Shown here: positions 41,103 through 54,594 of the stretch, in pieces
How the letters are laid out: each line of letters starts with the position of its first letter
How positions within the stretch are numbered: the stretch's first letter is position 1
Origin: Paracoccaceae bacterium
Lineage (GTDB): Bacteria > Pseudomonadota > Alphaproteobacteria > Rhodobacterales > Rhodobacteraceae
Length of the DNA: 61,315 bases
Direction: 5' to 3'
NCBI GenBank assembly: GCA_028875855.1
Contig: JAGWVA010000017.1
Location: forward strand, 1 to 61,315
Notes under the pieces: generated by a model
What the model saw: only the letters and a program-made list of their open reading frames with translations
Told to the model about the DNA's origin: nothing
The model's database searches: none
Translations under genes and position numbers: made by a program

Positions 41103-41214
41103 GATGTCTCCTCCGGGCGGCCGGTCCAGCCCGCCCTTTTCTGCTCAGGACCGGATTTCCAAGGGTTTTTTTCGCATCCTCGCCTCGATCCTGGCCATAT
41201 TCGGGAAATGATCC

Positions 41215-42471
41215 CTAGCGGCGGCGGCGTTTGGAAGAGGTCGGTATTCGCATCCATCCCCTGTATTTGGCGACGGTTCGCCTTGAAATGTCAACGCCGC
41301 TTTCGCGCAGTCTTTGACAAATGCGGGCATCCGACAGGGGGGCCTCGGGCGGTTCTTCGTCGATCATGCGGCGGATCGATGCCTGCACCGCGCGCGCCGA
41401 GACGGCTTCTCCGTCGGGGCCCGGCAGGGCGCTGGAAAAGAACATGCCAAGCGGATGCAGCCGGCCTTCGAAAAGAAGCGCCTTGCCGGCAAGGGCGCGG
41501 CTGACGGTCGCGGGGTGCAGCGCGAGGTCGGAGGCCAGATCCTGCCGGGTCTTGGGCCGCAGGGCGAGGGGGCCATGCGCGAAGAAGCCAGCCTGATCCT
41601 CGGTCAGCCGCTGACCGATTCGCAGCAGGGTCCTGCCGCGCGCCTCAAGCGCGGCGACCAGCCCCCGTGCCCGGTCGCGGCGTTCGGCCAGTTGCGGCTC
41701 GCCCGATTTGCCGACCGAACGGACCAGCGCGGCATCCAGATCGATCCGGGGCAGGGCCGCCGGGTTCAGCGCGACCGCCAGCGCGCCGCTGTCGTTCCGG
41801 GTCACGATCAGATCGGCGGTCAGCGGCGGGGCGGGCTGGCTGTCCAGCGTCACCGGGTGGGGCGTCAGCCGTTTCAGGGTTGCCGCAATCTGCTGCAATT
41901 CGTCCGGCGACATCCCCAGAAGACGCGACAGGTTGCGCCAACTGCGTTCCGCAAAGAGCGGCAGCAGTCCGACGATGCGCCGCGCCGTCTCGCGGCTGTA
42001 GCCGTGATCGCCCAGTTGCAGGGCAAGGCATTCGGCCAGATCGCGGGCGCCGACGCCGGTCGGTTCGCATCTTTGCAACGCCTCCAGCGCCTCTTCGACC
42101 CGCGACCGCGGGCTGTCGGTGTCGCGGGCGACCTCTTCCACCGTGGCGTCAAGATAGCCGTCGTCGCGCAATTCGCCCGTCAGGTATTCGGCCAGCGCGC
42201 GCACCTCGGGGGACAACTGCATCGTGCCGATCTGGCGTCGCAGGGATTCGCCAAGGGACGGCCGGGCTTCCAGCGTGTCGAAGGCGAACCGCTCGCCCGC
42301 GCGGTGAAAGCCGCTGTCAACGTGCAGAAAGGGATTGTCGTCGGCCTCGCGCAGCACCTCGGCGATCAGGTCCGGCGCGGTCATCTGCAGGATGCGCAGC
42401 CCGTATTGCAGCCCCGGCGTCAGCGCATGTTTCTGGCGCAGAGCCGGCGAAAGGCTGGGCCTGAGGCTCAT
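41215..42471 (-). CDS. rpoN: RNA polymerase sigma-54 factor
   Basis: A 418-residue sigma54. Region I (residues 1-50) with LTPGLQYGLRILQMTAPDL is followed almost at once by the core-binding domain, so the acidic region II is nearly absent and the protein is shorter than the usual 480-500. The DNA-binding end has the helix-turn-helix (RPKTRQDLASDLALHPATVSRA) split over two helices, and the RpoN box RRTVAKYR (397-404). The gene lies between lptB and hpf as in many proteobacteria. The 15-base gap to lptB suggests one transcript. Confidence 0.96.
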   Translation of the reverse strand: MSLRPSLSPALRQKHALTPGLQYGLRILQMTAPDLIAEVLREADDNPFLHVDSGFHRAGERFAFDTLEARPSLGESLRRQIGTMQLSPEVRALAEYLTGELRDDGYLDATVEEVARDTDSPRSRVEEALEALQRCEPTGVGARDLAECLALQLGDHGYSRETARRIVGLLPLFAERSWRNLSRLLGMSPDELQQIAATLKRLTPHPVTLDSQPAPPLTADLIVTRNDSGALAVALNPAALPRIDLDAALVRSVGKSGEPQLAERRDRARGLVAALEARGRTLLRIGQRLTEDQAGFFAHGPLALRPKTRQDLASDLALHPATVSRALAGKALLFEGRLHPLGMFFSSALPGPDGEAVSARAVQASIRRMIDEEPPEAPLSDARICQRLRESGVDISRRTVAKYRGWMRIPTSSKRRRR

Positions 42472-42486
42472 GCCGGCCCCCCGCGA

Positions 42487-43245
42487 TCAATGGATGCGGA
42501 AGTTCTGGCCAAGATACACGCGGCGGACGTTCTCATCGCGGATGACCTCGTCTGCGGTGCCGCTCATGAGGACGTGGCCCTCGTGCAGGATATAGGCGCG
42601 GTCCACGATCTCCAGCGTCTCGCGCACGTTGTGGTCGGTGATCAGGATGCCGATGCCGCGGCTTTTCAGATCGTGCACCAGATGCCGGATATCGCCGACC
42701 GCGATCGGATCGACGCCCGCGAAGGGTTCGTCCAGCATCAGGTATTTCGGGTCGGCGGCGAGGCAGCGGGCGATCTCGACCCGGCGCCGTTCCCCGCCCG
42801 ACAGCGACAGGGCCGGCGCGCGGCGCAGGTGCGTGATCGAGAAGTCGCTGAGCAGTTCCTCCAGCCGTTCGCGCCGCTTGTGGGCATGGGGCTGGGCGAT
42901 TTCGAGGACGGCCAGGATGTTCTCCTCGACCGAGAGGCCGCGGAAGATCGACACTTCCTGCGGAAGATAGCCGATCCCCAGCTTGGCGCGGCGATACATC
43001 GGCAGGCCGGTCACGTCGCGGCCATCCACGATGACCTGCCCGCCTTCCGGCGTGACAAGGCCCGCGATGGAATAGAAGCAGGTCGTCTTGCCGGAGCCGT
43101 TCGGACCCAGAAGGGCCACGACCTCGCCCCGGTCGAGCCGCATCGAGACGTCGCGGATCACGGGGCGCTTGGCGTAGCTCTTGCGCAGGTGCAGGACCCG
43201 CATTCCTGCCGTTCCCTCGGCCACGGTCAACTCCGGACGGGTCAT
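42487..43245 (-). CDS. lptB: LPS export ABC transporter ATP-binding protein LptB
   Basis: A 252-residue cytoplasmic ATPase that powers LPS extraction from the inner membrane with LptFG. Walker A is GPNGSGKTT (about 50-58), the signature is LSGGERRRVEIAR, and Walker B is YLMLDEPFAGVDPIAV, the wording typical of LptB. About 20 extra N-terminal residues precede the usual start at MRVLHLRKSY. The start overlaps the lptA stop (ATGA). Confidence 0.97.
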   Translation of the reverse strand: MTRPELTVAEGTAGMRVLHLRKSYAKRPVIRDVSMRLDRGEVVALLGPNGSGKTTCFYSIAGLVTPEGGQVIVDGRDVTGLPMYRRAKLGIGYLPQEVSIFRGLSVEENILAVLEIAQPHAHKRRERLEELLSDFSITHLRRAPALSLSGGERRRVEIARCLAADPKYLMLDEPFAGVDPIAVGDIRHLVHDLKSRGIGILITDHNVRETLEIVDRAYILHEGHVLMSGTADEVIRDENVRRVYLGQNFRIH

Positions 43246-43754
43246 TTCTTCGTCTCCGCGGGGCGGAAGACGGTCTGCACCCTGCCGGCCATCACGCCGA
43301 CCCCGGTGGTCAGGTCGATGTCGAGCTTCTGGCCGGACATGGCGTTCTTCCCCTGCGTGAGCAGGACGTTGCCCGTCATCACGATCTTGCCGCTGTCCAC
43401 GGCATAGTCGGCCTTTTCGCCCTGCGCCGCTTCCGTATCCGTCGTCAGCGTCACGCCGCCGGTGGCCAGCAGCCGCGAGATGTGCCCCGAGGATTCCTGG
43501 CCCTTGGCGTATTCAACGCGAACTGTGGGCGCGGCCATGCGGATCTGCCCCTGAACGACGATCACGTGGCCCGCGAAGACGGCGGTGTTGTCATTCTGGT
43601 TCACCGTCAACTGGTCGGCCGTCACCTGCACGGGAAGCGAGGGGTCCTGCTTCAGGCCGCCGAATTGCACCTGGGTGCCGGTCTGTGCGCTGACGATCGC
43701 CGGAACGGCAAGCGCGAGCAGCGCGAGGCGGAAGGGGCGGGCGTTCAGCGGCAT
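43242..43754 (-). CDS. lptA: LPS transport periplasmic protein LptA
   Basis: A 170-residue protein with a signal peptide (MPLNARPFRLALLALAVPA, cleavage near VSAQ) and an OstA-type beta-jellyroll (VQVTADQLTVNQNDNTAVF, then GHVIVVQGQIRM). It forms the periplasmic bridge for LPS between LptC and the outer membrane. ATG 43754 was chosen for GAGG six bases upstream. GTG 43766, which overlaps the lptC stop, would add four residues. Confidence 0.92.
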   Translation of the reverse strand: MPLNARPFRLALLALAVPAIVSAQTGTQVQFGGLKQDPSLPVQVTADQLTVNQNDNTAVFAGHVIVVQGQIRMAAPTVRVEYAKGQESSGHISRLLATGGVTLTTDTEAAQGEKADYAVDSGKIVMTGNVLLTQGKNAMSGQKLDIDLTTGVGVMAGRVQTVFRPAETKK

Positions 43755-43762
43755 GGCAATCC

Positions 43763-44371
43763 TCACTTACCCGGATTGTATAGCAAGCTGACATTGCCCG
43801 TGAAGACAAGAACATAGTCCTTTTGCGCCGTCTTGTCGGGCGTGATGGTCAGTTTGTCGGCTGTAATCCGCCCCATCGGCGCCTCGGCGCGTATGCCGCC
43901 GGTCGCCTCGAGCCTCGTCTTGTCAAGCGTCGCCTCCATGTGCGGGGCGCTGACGTGGTAGTCGTTGGACGTGTCGATCGTCACGTCGCCCGTCATCGTG
44001 GCAAGGTTGCCAGGCTGATCCACGAGGCCGGATTTCGACCGCGCCGAGGCGGTGTTGCCCGAGGGAGAGGTGTAGCTCAGCGTCGGGTCCGTCGCGAGGC
44101 TGCGCCCCTTGGTCTGCGCGTCCGGGCGCACCTCGGATGCCGTGAATTTCACCGAGGACCCGCCTTCGGTCACGCCCGAATAGGTCGGCTCGGAGATGCG
44201 GGCCTCGCGGGCGATCTTCGTCACGTCCACCTTGGCGAAGGGGATGGCGCGGGACGGGTCGATCGTGCGCGCGACAAGGAACATCACGGACAGGATCACC
44301 AGGGCTGCCAGCGGCAGGAGGATCTTCAGCCAGAAGACCACGCGGGAATAGGCGTTGTCATGCCCCGCCAT
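43763..44371 (-). CDS. lptC: LPS export protein LptC
   Basis: A 202-residue bitopic inner-membrane protein: an N-terminal transmembrane helix (about 12-32, FWLKILLPLAALVILSVMFLV) and a periplasmic OstA-like domain that passes LPS to LptA. The pattern GNLATMTGDVTIDTSNDYHV is typical. It starts 4 bases after kdsD and is coupled to lptA. Confidence 0.92.
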   Translation of the reverse strand: MAGHDNAYSRVVFWLKILLPLAALVILSVMFLVARTIDPSRAIPFAKVDVTKIAREARISEPTYSGVTEGGSSVKFTASEVRPDAQTKGRSLATDPTLSYTSPSGNTASARSKSGLVDQPGNLATMTGDVTIDTSNDYHVSAPHMEATLDKTRLEATGGIRAEAPMGRITADKLTITPDKTAQKDYVLVFTGNVSLLYNPGK

Positions 44372-44375
44372 CGCG

Positions 44376-45365
44376 TCAGACCACCCCGGCCCTCAGGCAA
44401 TCGTGGATATGCAGGATGCCGACGGCCGCCCGGCTTTCCGCGGGATCGACAACGAAAAGGCAGGTGATCTTCTTCTCGTTCATCAGCGCCACGGCGGTTT
44501 CAGCAAGGGCCGAGGGCCCGATGGTGCGCGGATTGCGGGTCATCACCTCGGCCGCGGTCAGGTCCAGCAACCCCGCCATGTGCCGCCGCAGGTCGCCATC
44601 GGTGATGATGCCCGACAGCGCCCCTCCGGCATCCGTGACGCCCGCCACGCCAAAGCCCTTCTGGCTGATCGCAAGCAGCACATCCGGCATCGGCGAGGTC
44701 TCGGAGACCAGCGGCAGGGCCGTGCCCCGGTGCATGAGATCTGCCACCTTCGACAGCCGCGCGCCCAGCTTGCCGCCCGGGTGGAACTGGCGGAAATGCT
44801 CGGGCGTGAACTGCCGATGTTCCATCAGCGCCACGGCCAGCGCATCGCCAAGCGCAAGGGTCATGGTGGTGGACGTGGTCGGAACGATCCCCGACCCGCA
44901 GGCCTCGGGCGCGTTGGGAAGGAGGATCGCGACGTCCGACTGCCGCACGAGCGTGGAGCCGTCACGGCTCGCCACGCCGATCAGCGGGATGCCGAAGCGG
45001 CGGGTATGGGCGATGATGTCCGCAAGCTCCGGCGTCTCGCCCGAGTTCGACAGAACCAGCGCCACATCGCCTTTGGCCACCATGCCCAGATCGCCGTGGC
45101 TCGCCTCGGCGGGATGGACGAAATGCGCGGGCGTCCCGGTCGAGGCCAGCGTCGCCGCGATCTTGCGCCCGACATGCCCGGACTTTCCCATGCCCGAGAC
45201 GATCACGCGCCCCGGCGCATCGAGGATCAGACGGACGGCTTCGCCAAAGCTTGCGCCAAGGTGGGCGGACAGCAGGCCAAGCGCCTCGGCCTCGGTCGTG
45301 ATGACGCGGCGGGCGGTGCTCAGGAAGGTTTCTGTATCGCTCATCTGTGTCGCAACCGGGCTCAT
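44376..45365 (-). CDS. kdsD: Arabinose-5-phosphate isomerase (KdsD/KpsF)
   Basis: A 329-residue isomerase that makes D-arabinose 5-phosphate from ribulose 5-phosphate, the first step to Kdo. It has an SIS domain (GKSGHVGRKIAATLASTGTPA, preceded by VIVSGM) with the SHGDLGMV motif, then two CBS domains (DLMHRGTALPLV and VMTRNPRTIG). Three starts are possible: GTG 45395, ATG 45365 (TAGGCGCC upstream, chosen) and ATG 45344, which matches where many relatives begin. It lies directly ahead of lptC. Confidence 0.93.
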   Translation of the reverse strand: MSPVATQMSDTETFLSTARRVITTEAEALGLLSAHLGASFGEAVRLILDAPGRVIVSGMGKSGHVGRKIAATLASTGTPAHFVHPAEASHGDLGMVAKGDVALVLSNSGETPELADIIAHTRRFGIPLIGVASRDGSTLVRQSDVAILLPNAPEACGSGIVPTTSTTMTLALGDALAVALMEHRQFTPEHFRQFHPGGKLGARLSKVADLMHRGTALPLVSETSPMPDVLLAISQKGFGVAGVTDAGGALSGIITDGDLRRHMAGLLDLTAAEVMTRNPRTIGPSALAETAVALMNEKKITCLFVVDPAESRAAVGILHIHDCLRAGVV

Positions 45366-45453
45366 GGCGCCTATGTAGGCACTTGGGGTCAGCACTTCAC
45401 TATCCCAAACCCGATTGCAAGCCGCCGCACCGTCGCGGCGGCCCGGGCCGGGA

Positions 45454-46068
45454 CTAGTGGCGGAAAATGTCCATCTCGTCGCCCAGCCCCATCAGGTCCA
45501 GGGCGGCGCGGGTGGGCAGGAAGTCGAAACAGGCCTGCGCCGTTGCGGTGCGCCCCTCGCGCGCCAGCCGGCGGTCCAGTGCGTCCTTCAGCCGATGCAG
45601 GTAAAGGACGTCCGACGCGGCATAGTCGATCTGTGCATCCGTCAGCGTCTCGGCGCCCCAGTCGCTGGTCTGCTGCTGCTTCGAAATGTCCACGCCGCAC
45701 AGGTCCAGCAGCAGGTATTTCAGGCCGTGCCGGTCGGTGAAGGTGCGCGTCAGCTTCGAGGCGATCTTGGTGCAATAGACCGGCGCGGTCACGACGCCAA
45801 AGGCGTTTTGCAGGGCGGCGATGTCGAAGCGCGCGAAATGAAAGAGCTTCAGCACGGCAGGGTCGGTCAGAAGGCGTTCCAGGTTCGGGGCACGCTTCTG
45901 GCCGCGCGCGATCTGCACGAGATGTGCATGACCGTCGCCGGCCGAAAGCTGCACCACGCAAAGCCTGTCGCGATGCGGCAGAAGGCCCATGGTTTCCGTG
46001 TCGATCGCAACCACGGGACCAAGATCGAGCCCGTCGGGAAGGTCGCCCTTGTGCAGATGGTTCGTCAT
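45454..46068 (-). CDS. rnd: Short ribonuclease D-type 3'-5' exonuclease
   Basis: A 204-residue DEDDy exonuclease: ExoI DTET (about 23-26), ExoII FHFARFD, ExoIII YAASD with the Tyr. It contains only the nuclease domain and lacks the HRDC domains of enterobacterial RNase D, so it is the short form found in alphaproteobacteria. The likely role is trimming structured RNA such as tRNA precursors. Its position about 90 bases downstream of tRNA-Leu on the same strand fits that, but is not proof. Confidence 0.92.
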   Translation of the reverse strand: MTNHLHKGDLPDGLDLGPVVAIDTETMGLLPHRDRLCVVQLSAGDGHAHLVQIARGQKRAPNLERLLTDPAVLKLFHFARFDIAALQNAFGVVTAPVYCTKIASKLTRTFTDRHGLKYLLLDLCGVDISKQQQTSDWGAETLTDAQIDYAASDVLYLHRLKDALDRRLAREGRTATAQACFDFLPTRAALDLMGLGDEMDIFRH

Positions 46069-46157
46069 GCGCGGTCCCTCGCTGTTCGCGGGTCACGGGG
46101 CCTCAAACGGCAAGGGCGCCCGCTTTCGCGATGCGCCCCTGTCACCCCGAAAGGTGT

Positions 46158-46242
46158 TGGTGCCCAGAAGAGGACTCGAACCTCCACGCCTTGCGGCACT
46201 GGTACCTGAAACCAGCGCGTCTACCAATTCCGCCATCTGGGC
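46158..46242 (-). tRNA. tRNA-Leu (anticodon CAG)
   Basis: On the minus strand the acceptor arms GCCCAGA and TCTGGGC pair, followed by A and an encoded CCA. The anticodon stem CTGGT/ACCAG holds the loop TTCAGGT, with anticodon CAG reading CUG. A long variable arm (GTGCCGCAAGGCGT) and the T-arm GAGGTTCGAGTCCTC confirm a class II tRNA. CUG is the dominant Leu codon in GC-rich genomes. Confidence 0.96.
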
Positions 46243-46389
46243 GATGTCGTGGAGCGCGGTCTATCCAGTGCCGTGAGGGCTGTCAACAGGCTCCGTGAGG
46301 ATTTCGTCGAAAGTGAATCGCGGCTTGTTCGCGCCCCCTCGCGGGGCTAGTAAGCATCGCAGACGCGGACCAGAGGCGGAGGCACATTC

Positions 46390-47376
46390 ATGTCGAAACT
46401 GGTGACCATCATCGGCGGATCGGGTTTCGTCGGCCGCTACATCGCGCGGCGCATGGCGAAAGAAGGCTGGCGCGTGCGCGTTGCCGTCCGCCGCCCGAAC
46501 GAGGCGATCTTCGTGCGGCCCTATGGCGCCGTGGGTCAGGTCGAACCCGTGGCTTGCAACATCCGTGACGACGACTCGGTGCGGGCCGCGTTGACCGGCG
46601 CCGATGCCGTGGTCAACTGCGTCGGCATCCTGACCGAGTCGGGCAAGAACAGGTTTTCGGCGGTTCAGGCCGACGGGCCCGCGCGCGTGGCGCGCATCGC
46701 GGCCGAAATGGGCGTCAAGGCGCTGGTGCACATTTCCGCGATCGGGGCCGATGCGGGTTCCTCCAGCGAATACGCCCGGACCAAGGCCGCGGGCGAGGCC
46801 GCGGTGACGTCGGCCTTCCCGAACGCGGTGATCCTGCGTCCGTCGATCATCTTCGGAACCGAAGACCAGTTCTTCAACCGCTTCGCCTCGATGGCAGCGA
46901 AGGGGCCGATCATCCCGCTGTTCGGCGCCGCGACGAAGTTCCAGCCGGTCTATGTCGATGACGTTGCCCGCGCGGCAGTGGCCGGCGTGCTGGGGCAGGC
47001 AGCCCCGGGCCTCTACGAGCTGGGCGGCCCGGATGTGCGCAGCTTCCGCGACCTGATGAAAGAGATGCTGGCGGTGATCGACCGTCGCCGTCTGGTGCTG
47101 GGCCTGCCGTTCTGGGTCGGCTCGATCATGGCGGGCGTTCTGGGCGCGGTGCAGTCCGTGACGCTGGGGCTGTTCCACAACGGTGTGCTGACGACGGACC
47201 AGCTGCGCAATCTCAAGCGCGACAACGTCGTGTCGCCGGCCGCAAAGGGGTTGGAGGATCTGGGTATCCAGCCGACGCCGATGGGCGCCGTGCTGCCGGA
47301 TTACCTGTGGCGCTTCCGTCCGGCGGGGCAATACACCGCCCTTCAGAAGTCTGCGAAGAACCTGCGCAAGACCTGA
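46390..47376 (+). CDS. Complex I NDUFA9 subunit family protein (atypical SDR)
   Basis: A 328-residue Rossmann protein with an N-terminal GGSGFVGRYIA dinucleotide-binding motif, the NCVGILTESG stretch and SEYARTKAAGE in place of the canonical SDR Tyr-x3-Lys. It belongs to the atypical SDR group containing mitochondrial complex I subunit NDUFA9. In bacteria the role is uncertain, perhaps quinone or membrane related, since the C-terminal part (about 220-270) is hydrophobic. The gap before it holds the tRNA promoter and a GC hairpin. A strong terminator follows, so it appears monocistronic. Confidence 0.88.
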   Translation: MSKLVTIIGGSGFVGRYIARRMAKEGWRVRVAVRRPNEAIFVRPYGAVGQVEPVACNIRDDDSVRAALTGADAVVNCVGILTESGKNRFSAVQADGPARVARIAAEMGVKALVHISAIGADAGSSSEYARTKAAGEAAVTSAFPNAVILRPSIIFGTEDQFFNRFASMAAKGPIIPLFGAATKFQPVYVDDVARAAVAGVLGQAAPGLYELGGPDVRSFRDLMKEMLAVIDRRRLVLGLPFWVGSIMAGVLGAVQSVTLGLFHNGVLTTDQLRNLKRDNVVSPAAKGLEDLGIQPTPMGAVLPDYLWRFRPAGQYTALQKSAKNLRKT

Positions 47377-47403
47377 CGCAGGGCGACCACGCGCAATTCG
47401 ATG

Positions 47404-47436
47404 AAAATGCCGGGCCTTTGCCCGGCATTTTTCTTT
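47404..47436 (+). terminator. Rho-independent terminator after the NDUFA9-like gene
   Basis: ATGCCGGGC and GCCCGGCAT form a perfect 9-bp stem with a 4-base loop, flanked by A-rich and T-rich tails (TTTTTCTTT). It begins 28 bases after the stop codon. Confidence 0.93.
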
Positions 47437-47463
47437 CGTGCGGCGTGATACCATCATGGCCTG

Positions 47464-47566
47464 ATTCTCAAGGCGATTCCGGGGGTTTTGACGTGAAAGG
47501 TAAGCATGGCTGACATTATTTTTGAGAATTATGCGTCTGAATGCGCCGAGCCGGCCAAAATTCTCA
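47464..47566. promoter_or_regulatory. Three ATTCTCA elements upstream of gltD
   Basis: ATTCTCA occurs at 47464-47470 and 47560-47566 and in inverted form (TGAGAAT) at 47523-47529. The last two form a perfect 8-bp inverted repeat TGAGAATT/AATTCTCA with a 28-base spacer. This is an AT-rich island before the glutamate synthase genes. A TTGACG at 47488 could be a -35 box, but no good -10 box was seen. Confidence 0.45.
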
Positions 47567-47653
47567 CAAATAGGTCAGTAGTGTTGCCTTTTCATTCCCG
47601 CGCGGGCGAATTATGAACACGCATCCGACGTTGCACCCGAGGGAGGCGCCGCC

Positions 47654-49087
47654 ATGGCACAGGACCGCATGCTCCAGTTCGTCACCGTGGCGAAAGAGAT
47701 GCCCGAGAAGCGTCCCGCTTCCCTTCGGGCGCAGGATTTCCACGAGATCTACCGCGAATTCGCCGCGGCCAAGGCGGCCGAGCAGTCGAGCCGGTGCAGC
47801 CAGTGTGGCGTGCCCTTCTGCCAGTCCCATTGCCCCCTGCACAACAACATCCCCGACTGGCTGCGCCTGACTGCCAGCGGCCGGCTGCGCGAAGCCTACG
47901 AGATCAGCCAGGCGACTAATACCTTCCCGGAAATCTGCGGTCGCATCTGCCCGCAGGACCGTTTGTGCGAAGGCAATTGCGTCATCGAACAGTCGGGCCA
48001 TGGCACCGTGACCATCGGCTCGGTCGAGAAATACATCACCGACACCGCCTGGGAGGAAGGCTGGGTCCAGCCGATCCGCCCTGCGGCAGAGCGCACGGAA
48101 AGCGTGGGCATCATCGGCGCGGGGCCGGGCGGTCTGGCTGCCGCGGATGCGCTGCGGCGTGCGGGCGTGCAGGTCACCGTCTATGATCGCAACGACCGCG
48201 CGGGCGGCCTGCTGACCTATGGCATCCCGGGCTTCAAGCTGGAAAAGCCCGTCGTCATGCAGCGGATCGCGCAGCTTGAGCAGGCGGGTGTGCAGTTCGT
48301 GCTGAATTGCAACGTCGGCACCGACATCTCGTTCGACGCAATCCGCGGCCAGCACGACGCCGTCCTGATCGCCACCGGCGTTTACAAGGCGCGCGACCTG
48401 AAGGCGCCGGGCGTCGGCGTGCAAGGCATCGTCAAGGCGCTCGACTTCCTGACCGCCTCGAACCGCAAGGGCTTTGGCGACGACGTGCCGGACTTTGAGG
48501 ACGGGACGTTGAACGCCGCCGGCAAGCGCGTCGTCGTGATCGGCGGCGGCGATACCGCGATGGACTGCGTGCGCACCGCGATCCGCCAAGGCGCGACCAG
48601 CGTCAAATGCCTTTACCGCCGCGACCGGGCCAACATGCCGGGCAGCCAGCGCGAAGTGGCCAATGCCGAAGAAGAGGGCGTCGATTTCGTATGGCTCTCG
48701 GCGCCGAAGGGCTTCACCGGATCGCCGGTCGAGGGCGTCCTTGTGCAGAAGATGCGTCTTGGCGCGCCCGACAGCTCGGGCCGTCAGGTGCCCGAGATCA
48801 TCGAGGGCGCGGACTATGTCGAACCGGCCGAACTTGTCATCATGGCGCTTGGCTTCGAGCCCGAGGACCTGCCCAGCGACTGGTCGGCCCCCGATCTGGC
48901 GGTCACCCGCTGGGGCACGGTGAAGGCCGATTTCCACAGCCATCAGACGAACCTGCCGGGCGTTTTCGCCGCGGGCGACATCGTGCGCGGTGCGAGCCTT
49001 GTCGTCTGGGCGATCCGCGACGGCCGCGAGGCGGCGGACGCGATCCTTGGCTACCTGGAACAGCCGGCGGCCGTGGCGGCAGAGTGA
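47654..49087 (+). CDS. gltD: Glutamate synthase (NADPH) small subunit
   Basis: A 477-residue FAD protein that takes electrons from NADPH and passes them to GltB for glutamate synthesis from glutamine and 2-oxoglutarate. N-terminal Cys-rich [4Fe-4S] sites are visible (SRCSQCGVPFCQSHCPLHN, and later CGRICPQDRLCEGNC). They are followed by the FAD motif GAGPGGLAAADAL, the NADP motif GGGDTAMDCVR and AAGDIVRGASLVVWAI. AGGGAGG precedes the ATG. It is followed, after 78 bases, by a secreted protein and then gltB. Confidence 0.97.
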   Translation: MAQDRMLQFVTVAKEMPEKRPASLRAQDFHEIYREFAAAKAAEQSSRCSQCGVPFCQSHCPLHNNIPDWLRLTASGRLREAYEISQATNTFPEICGRICPQDRLCEGNCVIEQSGHGTVTIGSVEKYITDTAWEEGWVQPIRPAAERTESVGIIGAGPGGLAAADALRRAGVQVTVYDRNDRAGGLLTYGIPGFKLEKPVVMQRIAQLEQAGVQFVLNCNVGTDISFDAIRGQHDAVLIATGVYKARDLKAPGVGVQGIVKALDFLTASNRKGFGDDVPDFEDGTLNAAGKRVVVIGGGDTAMDCVRTAIRQGATSVKCLYRRDRANMPGSQREVANAEEEGVDFVWLSAPKGFTGSPVEGVLVQKMRLGAPDSSGRQVPEIIEGADYVEPAELVIMALGFEPEDLPSDWSAPDLAVTRWGTVKADFHSHQTNLPGVFAAGDIVRGASLVVWAIRDGREAADAILGYLEQPAAVAAE

Positions 49088-49165
49088 CGGCAGACGCGAC
49101 ACCGGCCCGGCCCGGACGCGGTCCGGACTGACCTGGCAGCATCATTGACCTTTCGGGAGGCGGCA

Positions 49166-49905
49166 ATGGCGGATTGGAAAAAGACGACGCGGCGGTTCGG
49201 CTTTCTGGCCGGGCTTGCGCTTGCAGCGCTGATCCCCGGCCTGCCGGCGAAGGCCGCAGGCGCGTTCCATGCGCCGAAGGGATGCACGGGCTTTCTGACC
49301 GTGCAGATGCGCGGCTGCCTTGTCTCGAACCACTACCATTGCAAGGGCGATGCGAAGGGCGATCAGCTGCGCGTCGATTTCGACGATCAGGGCCCCTTCT
49401 TCGCCACGCGCACCAACGCCGAGACCGAATGGCTTGAGACCTACGACCTGTCCAGCGGGACCTATGAAGTGCTGGAGCCGCATGGCAAGGCGCCGGCCTC
49501 GTTCTCGCGCCTGCTGAAGACGGGCACGGATCGCTACGACTTCGTGATGCGGGCCGAGGATGGCGGGATCGAGCATGTCACGGGCTACGACAAGCTCACC
49601 GGGGTGAAGCGCAGCGTCTCCGGCGTGACGCTCGAGCAGACCGCCTACGTCACGCAATCGGTCGATGCGAAAGGCAAGCTTCTGTGGAAATCGCAGGGCC
49701 ACGAATGGATCAGCCGCGAATTCGGGCTGTTCTTCGCAGGCACCGGGCTTTGGCAGGACGACCAGGGCAAGACCAAATTCGACAACACGCCGGCGCTTCT
49801 GCTGCAGCCCGGCCAGCAGGGGTTCATGTCCACGACCCCTGAATTCGACTGCAACACAGTGCTTTCGCAGCTTTCGCTGCCCACCCCCAAGGACGAGGTG
49901 ATCCA

Positions 49906-49909
<4 letters not shown>
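49166..49909 (+). CDS. Exported protein between gltD and gltB, unknown
   Basis: A 247-residue protein with an N-terminal signal (TTRRFGFLAGLALAALIPG, cleavage near AKAAG). The mature part has an N-terminal GCTGFLTVQMRGCLVSNHYHC region with three cysteines, split over two strands, and looks beta-rich; a late FDCN gives a further Cys. I recognise no family. ATG 49166 has GGGAGG upstream and is preferred to the TTG further up. It overlaps the gltB start by four bases (ATGA), so it must be translated with glutamate synthase although it is predicted to leave the cytoplasm. Confidence 0.83.
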
Positions 49910-54444
<4,535 letters not shown>

Positions 54445-54486
54445 GACGGGCCGGACAACTCTCCCCGTTCCGGCACGTCACATTGG

Positions 54487-54520
54487 CCCCCGCGGTTGCA
54501 CCGTGGGGGTCTTTTTCTTC
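54487..54520 (+). terminator. Rho-independent terminator after gltB
   Basis: CCCCCGCGGT and ACCGTGGGGG form a 10-bp stem (one G-T pair) with a TGC loop, followed by TCTTTTTCTTCT. It ends the glutamate synthase transcript. Confidence 0.93.
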
Positions 54521-54594
54521 TGTCCGGGGCGGTGCGGCGTTAAGGCGGCGCAAATCTTTTTCGCCTAGCCCGGTCGGGACCACCGGGGGAACAG

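Noticed and set aside
46075-46150. Terminator between tRNA-Leu and rnd
   Set aside because: There are GC-rich inverted stretches on the minus strand but no T-run, so read-through into rnd cannot be excluded.
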